64,000 bases of DNA from Hordeum vulgare subsp. vulgare (lineage: Eukaryota > Streptophyta > Magnoliopsida > Poales > Poaceae): assembly GCF_904849725.1 (NCBI RefSeq), contig NC_058518.1, forward strand, positions 505,969,225 to 506,033,224, in the 5' to 3' direction. Positions 1 to 11,514 of the stretch are shown here, piece by piece. Position numbers and translations under genes: made by a program. A model generated the notes under the pieces. The model saw only the letters and a program-made list of their open reading frames with translations. It ran no database searches and had not been told where the DNA came from. Positions within the stretch are counted from its first letter, which is position 1, and every line of letters begins with the position of its first letter.

Positions 1-1102
1 GTCAGTATGACACCAATAATGCCTCCCCATGCTGGCTTAAACAAAGTAAAGCACACATACCCGCGTTTCACGAGTCTGTTAAAGAATAAACTAATTTGCT
101 AGCAGTAGCATCATTCAAGTGTTGATGTGATGATGAAAGCCTAACGCTCATAAAAAAATACTACATGGATTTAAGAATAACATTTATTACTTGAAGTTAT
201 CTACGGGAGCTCCTTTGATTCAAAGGATTTTTATAGAAATTTTGGAGGATTAGAATCCTTAGGATTTTTTCTATGTTGGTTACTTAATTCACTCGATTGA
301 ATCTCTTAGAAACTTTTTTCTGAGGACTTCTTTGTACTACTCCTCATAGGGATTATGGCATCATCTTCATTTCTTTAACATAAATACAGATAATTTTAAA
401 CAGATATCTATCACAATCTTGCTACTAACGCAGCGGTAGATGCTCATTACATCTCTGTTCCAAAGAGCTAATGGGATATTTTAGTATTCGAGATGCGTTT
501 AAATTCAGCATTTTCAAAAGAAGAAAAAAACAATTTCTTTGCGCTGATACATATTTCTAGAGAAACAGTGTTACCCAAATTTAGGGTGTGATAACCAAAA
601 CCTTGGATTGAAGTTACTCTTAATTAAGTTCATGCAACCACATTGAAACCACTCTGACTGGCATATTGGCACCATCATTTTGTTAGTCATCCCCAATCCC
701 TAGAAAAATATTTGGGATTTGATACATGCATGGTTTTGGTGACGGCCTGGTAATTGCATTTCTCACCACCTCTGGAAAGTAGACTTACCAAGCAAAAATT
801 AGCAAACCTTTTGGAAATTTTGAATATAAAGGTTCTCTGTTTAGTTAAATACCATGAAGACGTCTCTTGTATATGGAGTGGCTAGCAAGGCTGGATTCTG
901 CAAACTGGTCGCATAGAGAAATGCATTGCCCATTCCACCGCGCTAGCAACAAGTTTCTGTACTTGAGTTCAACATATAGTCATACCAACAAACTTGGAAA
1001 ATTTGAATTCAAAATTCATTTGGAATAATTCAGCGATGAATACAGTGCACCATGGTATCCACAAATCTCTCCCGATAAAAAAAAAATCCATTCGAGTGGT
1101 CG
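1..1102. other. AT-rich intergenic DNA
   Basis: No gene is visible on either strand. Apart from the MITE fragment at 205-355, the sequence is unstructured AT-rich DNA. The last roughly 80 bases before 1103 lie just downstream of the sulfotransferase stop and would be its 3' flank, but I see no clear polyadenylation signal that I would call. Confidence 0.5.
205..355. repeat. Tourist-type MITE fragment
   Basis: The segment opens with GGAGCTCCTTTGATTCAAAG and continues with the GGATTTT/GGAGGATT motifs typical of a common grass Tourist (PIF/Harbinger-derived) MITE. The matching right terminal inverted repeat (CTTTGAATCAAAGGAGC type) is not present, so the copy looks truncated near 355. Family assignment is from memory of the motif. 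Confidence 0.5.
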
Positions 1103-2230
1103 TCACTCGTGGAAGGTGAGCCCAGCGGCATGGAGCTTGTCGGCGACGATCTCGTCCAGGCGCCGCGCCATGTCGGGCGTCATGTGGTTCACCCAGTCGC
1201 CGGCCACGCCCTTCCTGAATAGCGCGTCGCGCGGGATCGGGAGGGCGGGATTCAGGTGGCCTGTTTTGTTGGCCTCCAGGTTCTTGAGGTGGCCGAAGCT
1301 GCAGAGCTTGACGATGTCATGGACGACGCCGGAATCCTCCTCGATGCCGGAGAAAGGTAGCCCGACGAACCGGGCCAGCTTCCTGACGTGCTCCGCCGGG
1401 TCTCGCAGCAGCTCCTCGTACCGCAGGAAGAGCACACTGTCCGGCCTCGCCGTGCTGGCGCTCCAGTAGCCGAGGATGTGGTCCCATACTGGTCCGTACC
1501 CCACGGTGCCGCTGCACACGGACTCGAAGACGTCGGCAAACGCCAGCTCCGGATGCAGCCGCCGGTGGAAGTGCCACCGCGAGACCACCATGTCCTTGGG
1601 CTCCCTGCAGACGTACACGACCTTACACCCGCCCCCGCCCGGCGCGGCGGCTCGCGGCACCATTGCAAGCGGCATGTGCGTGTTCATGAGGCGCGGGGAC
1701 GGCAGCGCCTCCAGCTTGGCCTCCCCGCGCGGGCTCCGGAAGAGGCCCTCCAGGAAAGGGATGCACTGGTGCGGGTTGAGGCGCAGCAGCGGGTGCCCGG
1801 CGCCGGCGGCGGGGTAGGCGTGCCGCGCCATGGTGGCGAACGTCAGGGCGTTGACCCACGTGGTGCCGCACTTGGGGAAGCTAGCCACGATGACGTCGTC
1901 CCGGCGGGGCTCGAAGCGGCGATGTAGGGCGACGGCCGCCGGGACAAAGTACTCCGGCAGCCAGATGCCCTCGTAGAAACGGAGGTTCAGCAAGCCCTTG
2001 TTGGGCCTCGGCGCGCTCGGCAGGGCGGACACAAGGTCGGCGTCCGCGTGCTCCTCCGGAAGATGCTCCGGCACGCTGGAGACCAAGCCTGAGTCAGCTT
2101 CGACGTCCGCGAAAGGGACGGGGCCGAGCAAAGCACCAGGTGTCTTCGCCATTGATGATCTTGGAGAAGATATGTCGTGGTACTGCTCTTGTGTGCATAA
2201 GGAGTATCTTGCTCTTGCAAAGGCTTCCAT
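1103..2230 (-). CDS. Cytosolic sulfotransferase (plant SOT family)
   Basis: Single-exon gene predicted to transfer sulfate from PAPS to a small hydroxylated acceptor in the cytosol; the acceptor cannot be told from sequence. The 5'-phosphosulfate loop FPKCGTTW is at residues 118-125. The candidate catalytic histidine is in NTHMP (His185). The 3'-phosphate site YVCREPKDMVVS is at 206-217 (Arg209, Ser217), and the C-terminal PAPS motif RKGVAGDW is at 339-346. The 375 residues are full length for the family, with no signal peptide. The first Met is at 2230, but Met27 (2152) begins MAKTPGALLG and may be the true start. A TATA-like box at 2241-2248 would place transcription initiation downstream of the first ATG. 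Codon use is strongly GC-rich, as is usual for single-exon grass genes. This is the only convincing host gene in the window. Confidence 0.9.
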   Translation of the reverse strand: MEAFARARYSLCTQEQYHDISSPRSSMAKTPGALLGPVPFADVEADSGLVSSVPEHLPEEHADADLVSALPSAPRPNKGLLNLRFYEGIWLPEYFVPAAVALHRRFEPRRDDVIVASFPKCGTTWVNALTFATMARHAYPAAGAGHPLLRLNPHQCIPFLEGLFRSPRGEAKLEALPSPRLMNTHMPLAMVPRAAAPGGGGCKVVYVCREPKDMVVSRWHFHRRLHPELAFADVFESVCSGTVGYGPVWDHILGYWSASTARPDSVLFLRYEELLRDPAEHVRKLARFVGLPFSGIEEDSGVVHDIVKLCSFGHLKNLEANKTGHLNPALPIPRDALFRKGVAGDWVNHMTPDMARRLDEIVADKLHAAGLTFHE

Positions 2231-2240
2231 ACATTTTGCC

Positions 2241-2248
2241 TATAAATA
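2241..2248 (-). promoter_or_regulatory. Candidate TATA box of the sulfotransferase gene
   Basis: The minus strand reads TATTTATA here, 11 bases before the first ATG of the sulfotransferase. With the usual 25-35 base spacing, transcription would start near 2215. That would make the ATG at 2152, rather than the one at 2230, the first in the message. This is a positional argument only. Confidence 0.35.
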
Positions 2249-2474
2249 ATGGGAGTGTCTAGATCAACCGACATCCCTAGTCAGACGGGCATCACCCATC
2301 ACGTGCTCACCACGCACAAAAATCCACGCATCATGATTTGGGTGTCACATGATTTAGAGCATCTAGATACCCTTTCATTTTATCTCTACTATTATTAAAC
2401 AAATAAACATATTCTTCACTATGCTCATAGTGGTAAACATACACAAACCAAACAAGATAATAATACCACCGACG

Positions 2475-2684
2475 ACCCCTTCATTTTATAATATATATAA
2501 TGCGTCCACACTTTTCAAAATCTAAGTTTCATTATATATTTAACCTGTGAAATTGATTACGACGAAATTAAAAAAATATTTTACTAAATTTTTATCTTTG
2601 GTAGTCGATTTCATTGGTAAAAATTATAATTAAACTTAAATCAAGAAAAACGAGAACGTATTATATTATAAAATATAGGGAGTA
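2475..2684. repeat. Stowaway-type MITE
   Basis: The left arm (CCCCTTCATTTTATAATATA) is the imperfect reverse complement of the right arm ending ATTATAAAATATAGGGAGTA, the form of Stowaway termini (CTCCCT...AGGGAG between TA dinucleotides). It is about 210 bp, AT-rich and non-coding, and nested in the Harbinger-like element. Confidence 0.6.
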
Positions 2685-2852
2685 CAGAGATATCTAACTT
2701 ATGCAGACTCGCTGCCTAAAAACTATACTGTCCAGTAGATCATGCAGATGTAAAACAAATCACATCCCGGCCTATCAGAAGATGTAAAATATAACATCTC
2801 GCGATGCAAATTTGCATCGCCGGGTGTAGAAGAGATTAAGTCCATCGGATGC

Positions 2853-3239
2853 GTGCCAACCGCCAACCGCGTTCATTTCACCCATCCACCCCCTCCCTCA
2901 TTTTTCATCCTGCCGTCGGCATGTCGGCACAGCCCACCCGCACAACGCAGCACTCCGCCGCCGCCCCGCGACATATATATCCGCCCTCTCCTCCACACCC
3001 GCTGCAGATTCCGCCGCGTTTTGCTCGTCAACCCGCGATTTGGTCGCCGCCCGTTGCTCGATTGGACTCTGCCGTCGCCGGAGCCCTACCGCGACAATGA
3101 GCTGAAGAAGTAGGACGAGGACGAGGCCGACCCCTCAACAAAGATCCCCGTCAATTCCTCCGAGGAGGACGCCGAGGAGTTCTGGGAGTCTTTGGAGGAC
3201 GGCGAAAAGGAGTATTGGATGCCCTCGGACGATGAGTAG
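2853..3239 (+). pseudogene. Small GC-rich open region with an internal TAG
   Basis: One reading frame runs 129 codons from ATG at 2853 to TAG at 3237-3239, broken only by a TAG at 3111-3113. The C-terminal part is very acidic (EEDAEEFW...MPSDDE) and the N-terminal part is proline-rich. A TATA-like string (ACATATATATCC) lies at about 2970, inside the frame, so the true start may be downstream of it. I do not recognise the product. It sits in the middle of the Harbinger-like element, so it is either a decayed element gene or a captured fragment. Confidence 0.35.
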
Positions 3240-3576
3240 TTTAGTTGTAGTCGTTTATTTATGTTTTTTATTTTAGAACTATGTGTTGAACTATGTTTAA
3301 AATGAATTAGTAGTTGAACTGTGTTTTACATCTTCATTTTACATAATGTATTGTATTGGGGTTCCATTTTTACATCTCATTTTGCATCATTTGTTGGAGT
3401 TAGCTTTTTAGAGATGTAAAAATCACTTTTTAAAGATGTAAATTTAACATCTCCTGCTTTTGTATCTCTAAATTTGTACTTTTTATTGGAGATGCTTTAA
3501 TTTTCTCCATGACTCTGCAGCACGAGATGTGTCTTTAAATTGTTGTCGAAGCATTGGGTCACTATCAACTACCAAT

Positions 3577-4739
3577 TGTTGGAAATATGCCCTAGAGGCA
3601 ATAATAAAATGGTTATTATCATATTTCCTTGTTCATGATAATCGTCTATTGTTCATGCTATAATTGTATTAACAGGAAACAGTAATACATGTGTGAATAA
3701 ATAGATCACAAAGTGTCCCTAGCGAGCCTCTAGTTGGCTAGCTCGTTAGTCAATAGATGATCATGGTTTCCTGATCATGGGCATTAGATGTCATTGATAA
3801 CGGGATCACATCATTGGAAGAATGATGTGATGGACAAGACCCAATCCTAAGCATAGCACTAGATCGTATTGTTCGTATGCTAAAGCTTTTCTAATGTCAA
3901 GTATCTTTTCCTTCGACCGTGAGATTGTGCAACTCCCGGATACCGTAGGAGTGCTTTGGGTGTATCAAACATCACAACGTAACTGGGTGACTATAAAGGT
4001 GCACTACGGGTACCTCCGAAAGTGTCTGTTGGGTTGGTACGAATCGAGATCGGGATTTGTCACTCCGTGTGACGGAGAGGTATCTCTGGGCCCACTCGGT
4101 AGAACATCATCATGAGCTCAATGTGACTAAGGAGTTAGTCACACGATGATGTGCTACAGAACGAGTAAAGAGACTTACCGGTAACGAGATTGAACAAGGT
4201 ATTGGTATACCGACGATCGAATCTTGGGCAAGTTCTATACCGACAAAAAAAGGGAATTGTATACGGGATTGATTTAATCCTTGTCATCGTGGTTCATCCG
4301 ATGAGATCATCGTGGAGCAAGTGGGAGCCACCATGGGTATCCAGATCCCGCTGATGGTTATTGGCCAGAGAGGTGTCTCGGTCATGTCTGCCTGTCTCCT
4401 GAACCCGTAGGGTCTACACACTTAAGGTTTGGTGACGCTAGGGTTATAGGAAATTGTTATACGAGGTTACCGAAAGTTGTTCGGAGTCCTGGATGAGATC
4501 CCGGACGTCACGAGGAGCTCCGGAGGTAAAGATTGATATATAGGACGGATGGTTTCGGACACCGGAAGTGTTTTGGGCATCACCGGTAACGTACCGGGAC
4601 CACCGGAGGTGGCCCCGGGGGTCCACCTAAGGGGGGCAACGACCTCGGGAGGTAAGGTGGGCCAAGTGGGGAAGGGAACCAGCCCCTAGGTGGGCTGGTG
4701 CGCCTCCCCACGCAGCCCAATGCGTGGGGGAGAGAAAAG
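3577..4739 (+). repeat. WIS/BARE-like copia LTR, first part
   Basis: Starts TGTTGGAAATATGCCCTAGA, the 5' terminus of the WIS/BARE/Angela copia group, and runs in sense orientation. It differs through much of its length from the Angela LTRs elsewhere in the window, while sharing motifs such as GGGTGACTATAAAG and CACTCCGTGTGACGGAGAGG. It is cut at 4739 by a minus-strand Angela insertion and resumes at 13326. No partner LTR or internal domain is in the window. Confidence 0.75.
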
Positions 4740-6542
4740 TGTTGGGGAACGTCGCATGGGAAACAAAAAAAATTCCTACGCGCACGAAGACCTATCATGG
4801 TGATGTCCATCTACGAGAGGGGATGTTCGATCTACGTACCCTTGTAGACCGCACAGCAGAAGCGTTAGTGAATGCGGTTGATGTAGTGGAACGTCCTCAC
4901 GTCCCTCGATCCACCCCGCGAACCATCCCGCGATCAGTCCCACGATCTAGTGCCGAACGGACGGCACCTCCGCGTTCAGCACACGTACAGCTCGACGATG
5001 ATCTCGGCCTTCTTGATCCAGCAAGAGAGACAGAGAGGTAGATGAGTTCTCCGGCAGCGTGACGGCGCTCCAGAGGTTGGTGGTGATCTTATCTCAGCAG
5101 GGCTCCGCCCGAGCTCCGCAGAAACGCGATCTAGAGGTGAAACCGTGGAGATATGTGGTCGGGCTGCCGTGGCCAAGTTGTCTCAAATGAGCCCTAAAAC
5201 CTCCGTATATATAGGGGGAGGAGGGGGAGCCTTGCCTTGGGGTCCAAGGACTCCCAAGGGGGTCGGCCGAGCCAAGGGGGGCAACCCTCCCCTTCCAAAC
5301 CGAGTCCAGCTAGGTTTGGAAGGAGGAGTCCTTCCCCCTTTTCCCACCTCCTCCTTTTTTTTTCCTTTTCTCTTTGATTTTCTTCCTATGGCGCATAGGG
5401 CCTTATTGGGCTCTCCCACCAGCCCACTAAGGGCTGGTGCGCCACCCCCAAGGCCTATGGGCTTCCCCGAGGTGGGTTGCCCCCCCGGTGAACACCCGGA
5501 ACCCATTCGTCATTCCTGGTACATTCCCGGTAACTCCGAAAACCTTCCGGTAATCAAATGAGGTCATCCTATATATCAATCTTCGTTTCCGGACCATTCC
5601 GGAAACCCTCGTGACGTCCTGATCTCATCCGGGACTCCGAACAACATTCGGTAACCAACCATATAACTCAAATACGCATAAAACAACGCCGAACCTTAAG
5701 TGTGCAGACCCTGCGGGTTCGAGAACTATGTAGACATGACCCAAGAGACTCCTCGGTCAATATCCAATAGCGGGACCTGGATGCCCATATTGGATCCTAC
5801 ATATTCTACGAAGATCTTATCGTTTGAACCTCAGTGCCAAGGATTCATATAATCCCGTATGTCATTCCCTTTGTCCTTCGGTATGTTACTTGCCCGAGAT
5901 TCGATCGTCAGTATCCGCATACCTATATCAATCTCGTTTACCGGCAAGTCTCTTTACTCGTTCTGTAATACAAGATCCCGCAACTTACACTAAGTCACAT
6001 TGCTTGCAAGGCTTGTGTTTGATGTTGTATTACCGAGTGGGCCCCGAGATACCTCTCCGTCACACGGAGTGACAAATCCCAGTCTCGATCCATACTAACT
6101 CAACTAACACCTTCGGAGATACCTGTAGAGCATCTTTATAGTCACCCAGTTACGTTGCGACGTTTGATACACACAAAGCATTCCTCCGGTGTCAGTGAGT
6201 TATATGATCTCATGGTCATAGGAACAAATACTTGACACGCAGAAAACAGTAGCAACAAAATGACACGATCAACATGCTACGTCTATTAGTTTGGGTCTAG
6301 TCCATCACATGATTCTCCTAATGATGTGATCCCGTTATCAAGTAACAACACTTGCCTATGGCCAGGAAACCTTGGCCATCTTTGATCAACGAGCTAGTCA
6401 ACTAGAGGCTTACTAGGGACAGTGTTTTGTCTATGTATCCACACAAGTATTGTGTTTCCAATCAATACAATTATAGCATGGATAATAGATGATTATCATG
6501 AACAAAGAAATATAATAATAACTCTAGGGCATATTTCCAACA
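4740..6542 (-). repeat. 3' LTR of the minus-strand Angela
   Basis: On the plus strand it opens TGTTGGGGAACGTCGCATGG and ends GCATATTTCCAACA. The bases just inside it (6543-6555, minus strand CAAGTGGGAGAC) form the polypurine tract, the same motif as in the intact copy at 33536-33549. A TATATATA box lies near 5210. Open frames inside it are not genes. Confidence 0.9.
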
Positions 6543-6589
6543 GTCTCCCACTTGCACTAGAGTCAATAATCTAGTTCACATCACCATGT

Positions 6590-9500
6590 GATTCCAACGA
6601 ATCCAACACCCATATAGTTATGGGGTCTGATCACGTCTTGCTCATGAGAGAGGTTTTAGTCAACGGTTCTGAAATTTTCAGATCCGTGTGTTCTTTACAA
6701 ATCTTTATGTCATCTTATAGATGTTGCTACTATGTGCTATTCGGAAATACTCCAAATATCTACTCTACTATACGAATCCGTTTCACTACTCATAGTTATT
6801 CGGATTAGTGTCAAAGCTTACATTGACGTAACCCTTTACGACGAACTCTTTAACCACCTCCATAATCGAGAAAAATTCCTTAGTCCATCAGTTACTAAGG
6901 ATAAATTTTGACCGCTGCTAGTGATTCAATCATGGATCACTCTCTGTACCTCTCAACAGACTTGCTGCAAGGCACACATCAGGTGCGGTACTTACCATGG
7001 CATACTTTAGAGTCTATGGCTAAGGCATAGAAGACGACCTTCGTCTATTCTCTTTATTCTGCCGTGGTCGGGTTTTGAGTCTTACTCAAATTCACACCTT
7101 ACAACGCAACCAAGAACTCCTTCTTTGCTGATATATTTTGAACTCCTTCAAAACCTGTCAAGGCATGCATCTTGTTGAAACTTCCATTAAGCGCTTTCGA
7201 TCTATCTCCATAGATCTTTGATGCTCAACGTTCAAGTTGCTCAATCCAGGTATTCCTTTGAAAACTCCTTTCAAACAACCTTGTATGCTTTACAGAAATT
7301 CTACATTACTTCTGATCCACAATATGTCAACCACATATACTTATCAGAAATTCTATAGTGCTCCCACTCACTTCTTTGGAAATACAAGTTTCTCATAAAC
7401 CTTGTACAAACCCAAAATCCTTGATCATCTTATCGAAGTGTATATGCCAACTCCGAGATGCTTGCACCAGTCCATTTAAGGATCGCTGGAGCTTGCATAC
7501 TTGCTAGTATCTTTAGGATCGACAAAACCTCATGGTTGTATCTCATACAATGTTTGCTCAAGGAAACCGTCGAGGAAACAATGTTTTGACATCCTACATG
7601 CAATATTTCATAAATAATGCAGCAACTACTAACATAATTCTAACAGACTTTTAGCATCGCTACGAGTGAGAAAGTCTCATCATAGTCAACTGTTTGATCT
7701 TGTCGGAAACATCTTTGCGACAAGTCGAGCTTTTCTTAATAGTGACTTATCACTATCATCGTCTGTCTTCCTTTTAAAGATCCATCTTTACTCAATAGTC
7801 CTATGACCATCAAATAGTTCTTCCAAAGTCTACACTTTGCTTTCATACATGGATCCTCTCTCGGATTTCATGGCTTCCAGCCATTTGTCGGAATCTGGGC
7901 CCACCATTGCTTTCTCCATAACTCGTAGGTTCACTGTTGCTCAACAACATGACCTCCAAGACAGGGTTACCGTACCACTCTGTAGTAGTACGCGACCTTG
8001 TCAACCTACGAGGCTTGTAGTAACTTGATCCGATGCTCGATGATCACCATCATCAGCTTTCACTTCAATTGGTGTAGGCGCCACAGGAACAACTTCCTGC
8101 GCCCTGCTACACACTGGTCGAAGTGATGGTTCAATAACCTCATCAAGTTCTACCACCCTCCCACTCAATTCTTTCGAGAGAAACCTTTCCTCTAGAAAGG
8201 ATCCGTTTCTAGAAACAAACACTTTGCTTTCGGATCTGAGATAGGAGATGTACGCAACTATTTTGGATATCCTATGAAGATGCATTTATCCGCTTTGGGT
8301 TCGAGCTTATCAGACTGAAACTTTTTCACATAAGTGTCGAAACCCCAAACTTTCAAGAAACGGCAGTTTAGATTTCTCTAAACCTCAGTCTATACTGTGT
8401 CATCTCAACGGAAATACGTGGTGCCCTATTTAAAGTGAATGCGGTTGTCTCTAATGCTTAACCCATAAACGATAGTGGTAATTCGATAAGAGACATCATA
8501 GCATGCACCATACCAAATAGTGTGTGGCTATGATGTTCAGACACATCATCACACTATGATGTTCTAGGTGACATGAACTGCGAAACAATTTCCACATTGT
8601 CTTAACTGCATACCAAAACTCGTAACTCAGATATTCATTTCTATGATCATATCGTAGACAATTTATCCTCTTGTTACGACGAACTTCACTCCGAAACAGA
8701 ATTGAACTTTTCAATATTTCAGACTTGTGATTCATTAAGCAAATACTCTAGTATATACTCAAATCGTCATTGAAGTAAGAACATAATGATATCCACCGCA
8801 TGCCTCAGCACCCATTGGACTGCATACATCAAAATGTATCACTTCCAACAAGTTACTATCTTATTTCATCTCAATGAAAACAAGGCCTTGCTCATGTGGT
8901 ATGATTTGCATGTCACCAGTGATTCAAAATCAAGTGAGTATAAAGATCCATCAGCATGGAGCCTCTTCATGCAATTTATACCAACATGACTCAAGCGGCA
9001 GGGCCACAAGTAAGTGGTACTATCATCATTACCTCGTATCTTTTGGCACCAATATCATGAACATGTGTAACACTACGATCGAGATTCAATAAACCATTGA
9101 AGGTGATTATTCAAGAAAATAGAGTAACCATTATTCTCTTTAAATGAATAATCGTATTGCAATAAACACGATCCAATCATGTTCATGCTTAACGCAAGCA
9201 CCAAATAACAATTATTTAGGTTTAACACCAATCCCGATGGTAGAGGGAGCGTGCGACGTTTGATCATATCAACCTTGGAAACACTTCCAACACGTATCGT
9301 CACCTCGCCTTTAGCTAGTCTCCGTTTATGCCGTAGCTTTCATTTCGTGTTACTAATCACTTAGCAACCGAACCGGTATCCAATACCCTCATTCTACTAG
9401 GAGTACTAGTAAAGTACACATCAACATCATGTATATCAAATATACTTCTTTCGACTTTTGCCAGCCTTCTTATCTACCAAGTATCTAGAGTTGCTCCGCC

Positions 9501-10260
9501 TCAGTGACTGTTTCCCTCATTACAAAAGCACTTAGTCTCGGGTTTGGGTTTAATCTTGGGTCTCTTCATTAGTGCAGCAACTGTTTTGCCGTTTCACGAA
9601 GTATCCCTTCTAGCCCTTGCCTTTCTTGAAACTTAGTGGTTTTACAAACCATCAACTATTGATGCTCTTTCTTGATTTCTACTTTCGCAGTGTCAAACAT
9701 CGCGAATCGCTCAAGGATCATTGTATCTATCCTTGATATGTTATAGTTCATCACGAAGCTCTCACAGGTTGGTGGCAGTGACTTTGGAGAACCATCACTA
9801 TCTCATGTGGAAGATTAACTCCCACTTGATTCAAGTGATTGTCGTACTCAAACAATCTGAGCACACGCTCAACGATTGAGCTTTTCTCCTTTACTTTGTG
9901 GACAAAGAATCTTGTCGGAGGTCTCGTACCTCTCAACAAGGGCACGAGCATGAAATCACAATTTCATCTCTTTAGAACATCACTTATGTTCCGTGACGTT
10001 TCAAAACGTCTTCGGTGCCTTGCTTCTAAGCCATTAAGTATTTTGCACTGAACTATCGTGTAGTCATCAGAAACATGTATGTCGGATGTTCACAACATCC
10101 ATAGACGACGCTCGAGGTGCAGCACACCGAGTGGTGCATTAAGGACATAAGCCTTCTGCGCAGCAACGAGGACAATCCTCTTCAAAGTTTGCTACTATCA
10201 ACTTTCAACTAAATTTTCTCTAGGAACATATAAAAACAGTAGAGCTATAGCGCAAGCTAC
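6590..10260 (-). pseudogene. Remnant copia gag-pol polyprotein
   Basis: Scattered minus-strand fragments align by eye, in the expected order, with the better-preserved copy at 29518-33497. A gag segment lies at 9751-9951, a protease-to-integrase segment at 9073-9303 (contains PSGLVLNLN.CYLV) and an integrase-to-RT linker at 8001-8285 (contains KVFVSRNGSFLEERF). Stops and frameshifts separate them throughout. The outer limits are placed by analogy with the copy at 29518-33497. Confidence 0.75.
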
Positions 10261-11514
10261 ATCGTAATTCGCAAAGACCATTAGACTATGTTCATGACAA
10301 TTAGTTCAATTAATCATATTACTTAAGAACTCCCACTCAAGAAGTACATCTCTCTAGTCATTTGAGTGGTACATGATCCAAATCCACTATCTCAAGTACG
10401 ATCATCACGTGAGTCGAGAATAGTTTCAGTGGTAAGCATGTCTATGCTAATCATATCAACTATACGATTCATGCTCGACCTTTCGGTCTCATGTGTTCCG
10501 AGGCCATGTCTGCACATGCTAGTCTCGTCAAGCTTAACCCGAGTGTTCTGCGTGTGCAACTGTTTTGCACCCGTTGTATGTGAACGTTGAGTCTATCACA
10601 CCCGATCATCACGTGGTGTCTTGAAACGAAGAACTGTCGCAACGGTGCATAGTCGGGGAGAACACAATTTCGTCTTGAAATTTTAGTGAGAGATCACCTC
10701 ATAATGCTACCGTCGTTCTAAGCAAGATAAGGTGCAAAAAGGATTAACATCACATGCAATTCATAAGTGACATGATATGACCATCATCATGCGCTTCTTG
10801 ATCTCCATCACCAAAGCACTGACACGATCTTCTTGTCACCGGCGTCACATCATGATCTCCATCATCATGATCTCCATCAACATGTCGCCATCGGGGTTGT
10901 CGTGCTACTCATGCTATTACTACTAAAGCTACGTCCTAGCAATATAGTAAACGCATCTGCAAGCACAAACGTTAGTTTAAAGACAACCCTATGGCTCCTG
11001 CCGGTTGCCGTACCATCGACGTGCAAGTCGATATTAACTATTACAACATGATCATCTCATACATCCAATATATCACATCACATCTTTGGCCATATCACAT
11101 CACAAGCATACCCTGCAAAAACAAGTTAGACGTCCTCTAATTTTGTTGTTGCATGTTTTACGTGGTGACCATGGGTATCTAGTAGGATCGCATCTTACTT
11201 ACGTAAACACCACAACGGAGATATATGAATTGCTATTTAACCTCATCCAAGGACCTCCTCGGTCAATTCCAATTCAACTAAAGTTGGAGAAACTGACACC
11301 CGCCAGTCATCTTTGAGCAACGGAGTTACTCGTAGCGATGAAACCAGTCTCTCGTAAGCGTACGAGTAATGTCGGTCCGAGCCGCTTCGATCCAACAATA
11401 CCGCAGAATCAAGAAAATACTAAGGAGGGCAGCAAAACGCACATCACCACCCACAAAACCTTTTGTGTTCTACTCGAGAAAACATCTACGCATGAACCTA
11501 GCTCATGATGCCAC

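Larger units (their letters stand above)
2357..3496. mobile_element. Harbinger-like non-autonomous element
   Basis: The left end GAGCATCTAGATA (2357) and the reverse complement of the right end, AGCATCTCCAATA, form short imperfect terminal inverted repeats of the GAGCATCTCC type seen in grass PIF/Harbinger elements. Both ends are flanked by TTA (2354-2356 and 3497-3499), the usual Harbinger target duplication. Repeated GATGTAAA motifs lie in both subterminal regions (2749-2800, 3301-3440). No transposase is present. It contains a nested Stowaway MITE and a small GC-rich open region. The TIRs are short, so the call is moderate. Confidence 0.4.

Noticed and set aside
1116..2249. Open frames on the plus strand and in other frames across the sulfotransferase
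   Set aside because: They are by-products of the GC-rich coding sequence and lack any recognisable domain.
4724..5561. Several 66-138 codon open frames repeated in every Angela LTR
   Set aside because: They occur in the same LTR positions in all copies and in both orientations. They reflect G/C-rich LTR sequence and not genes.
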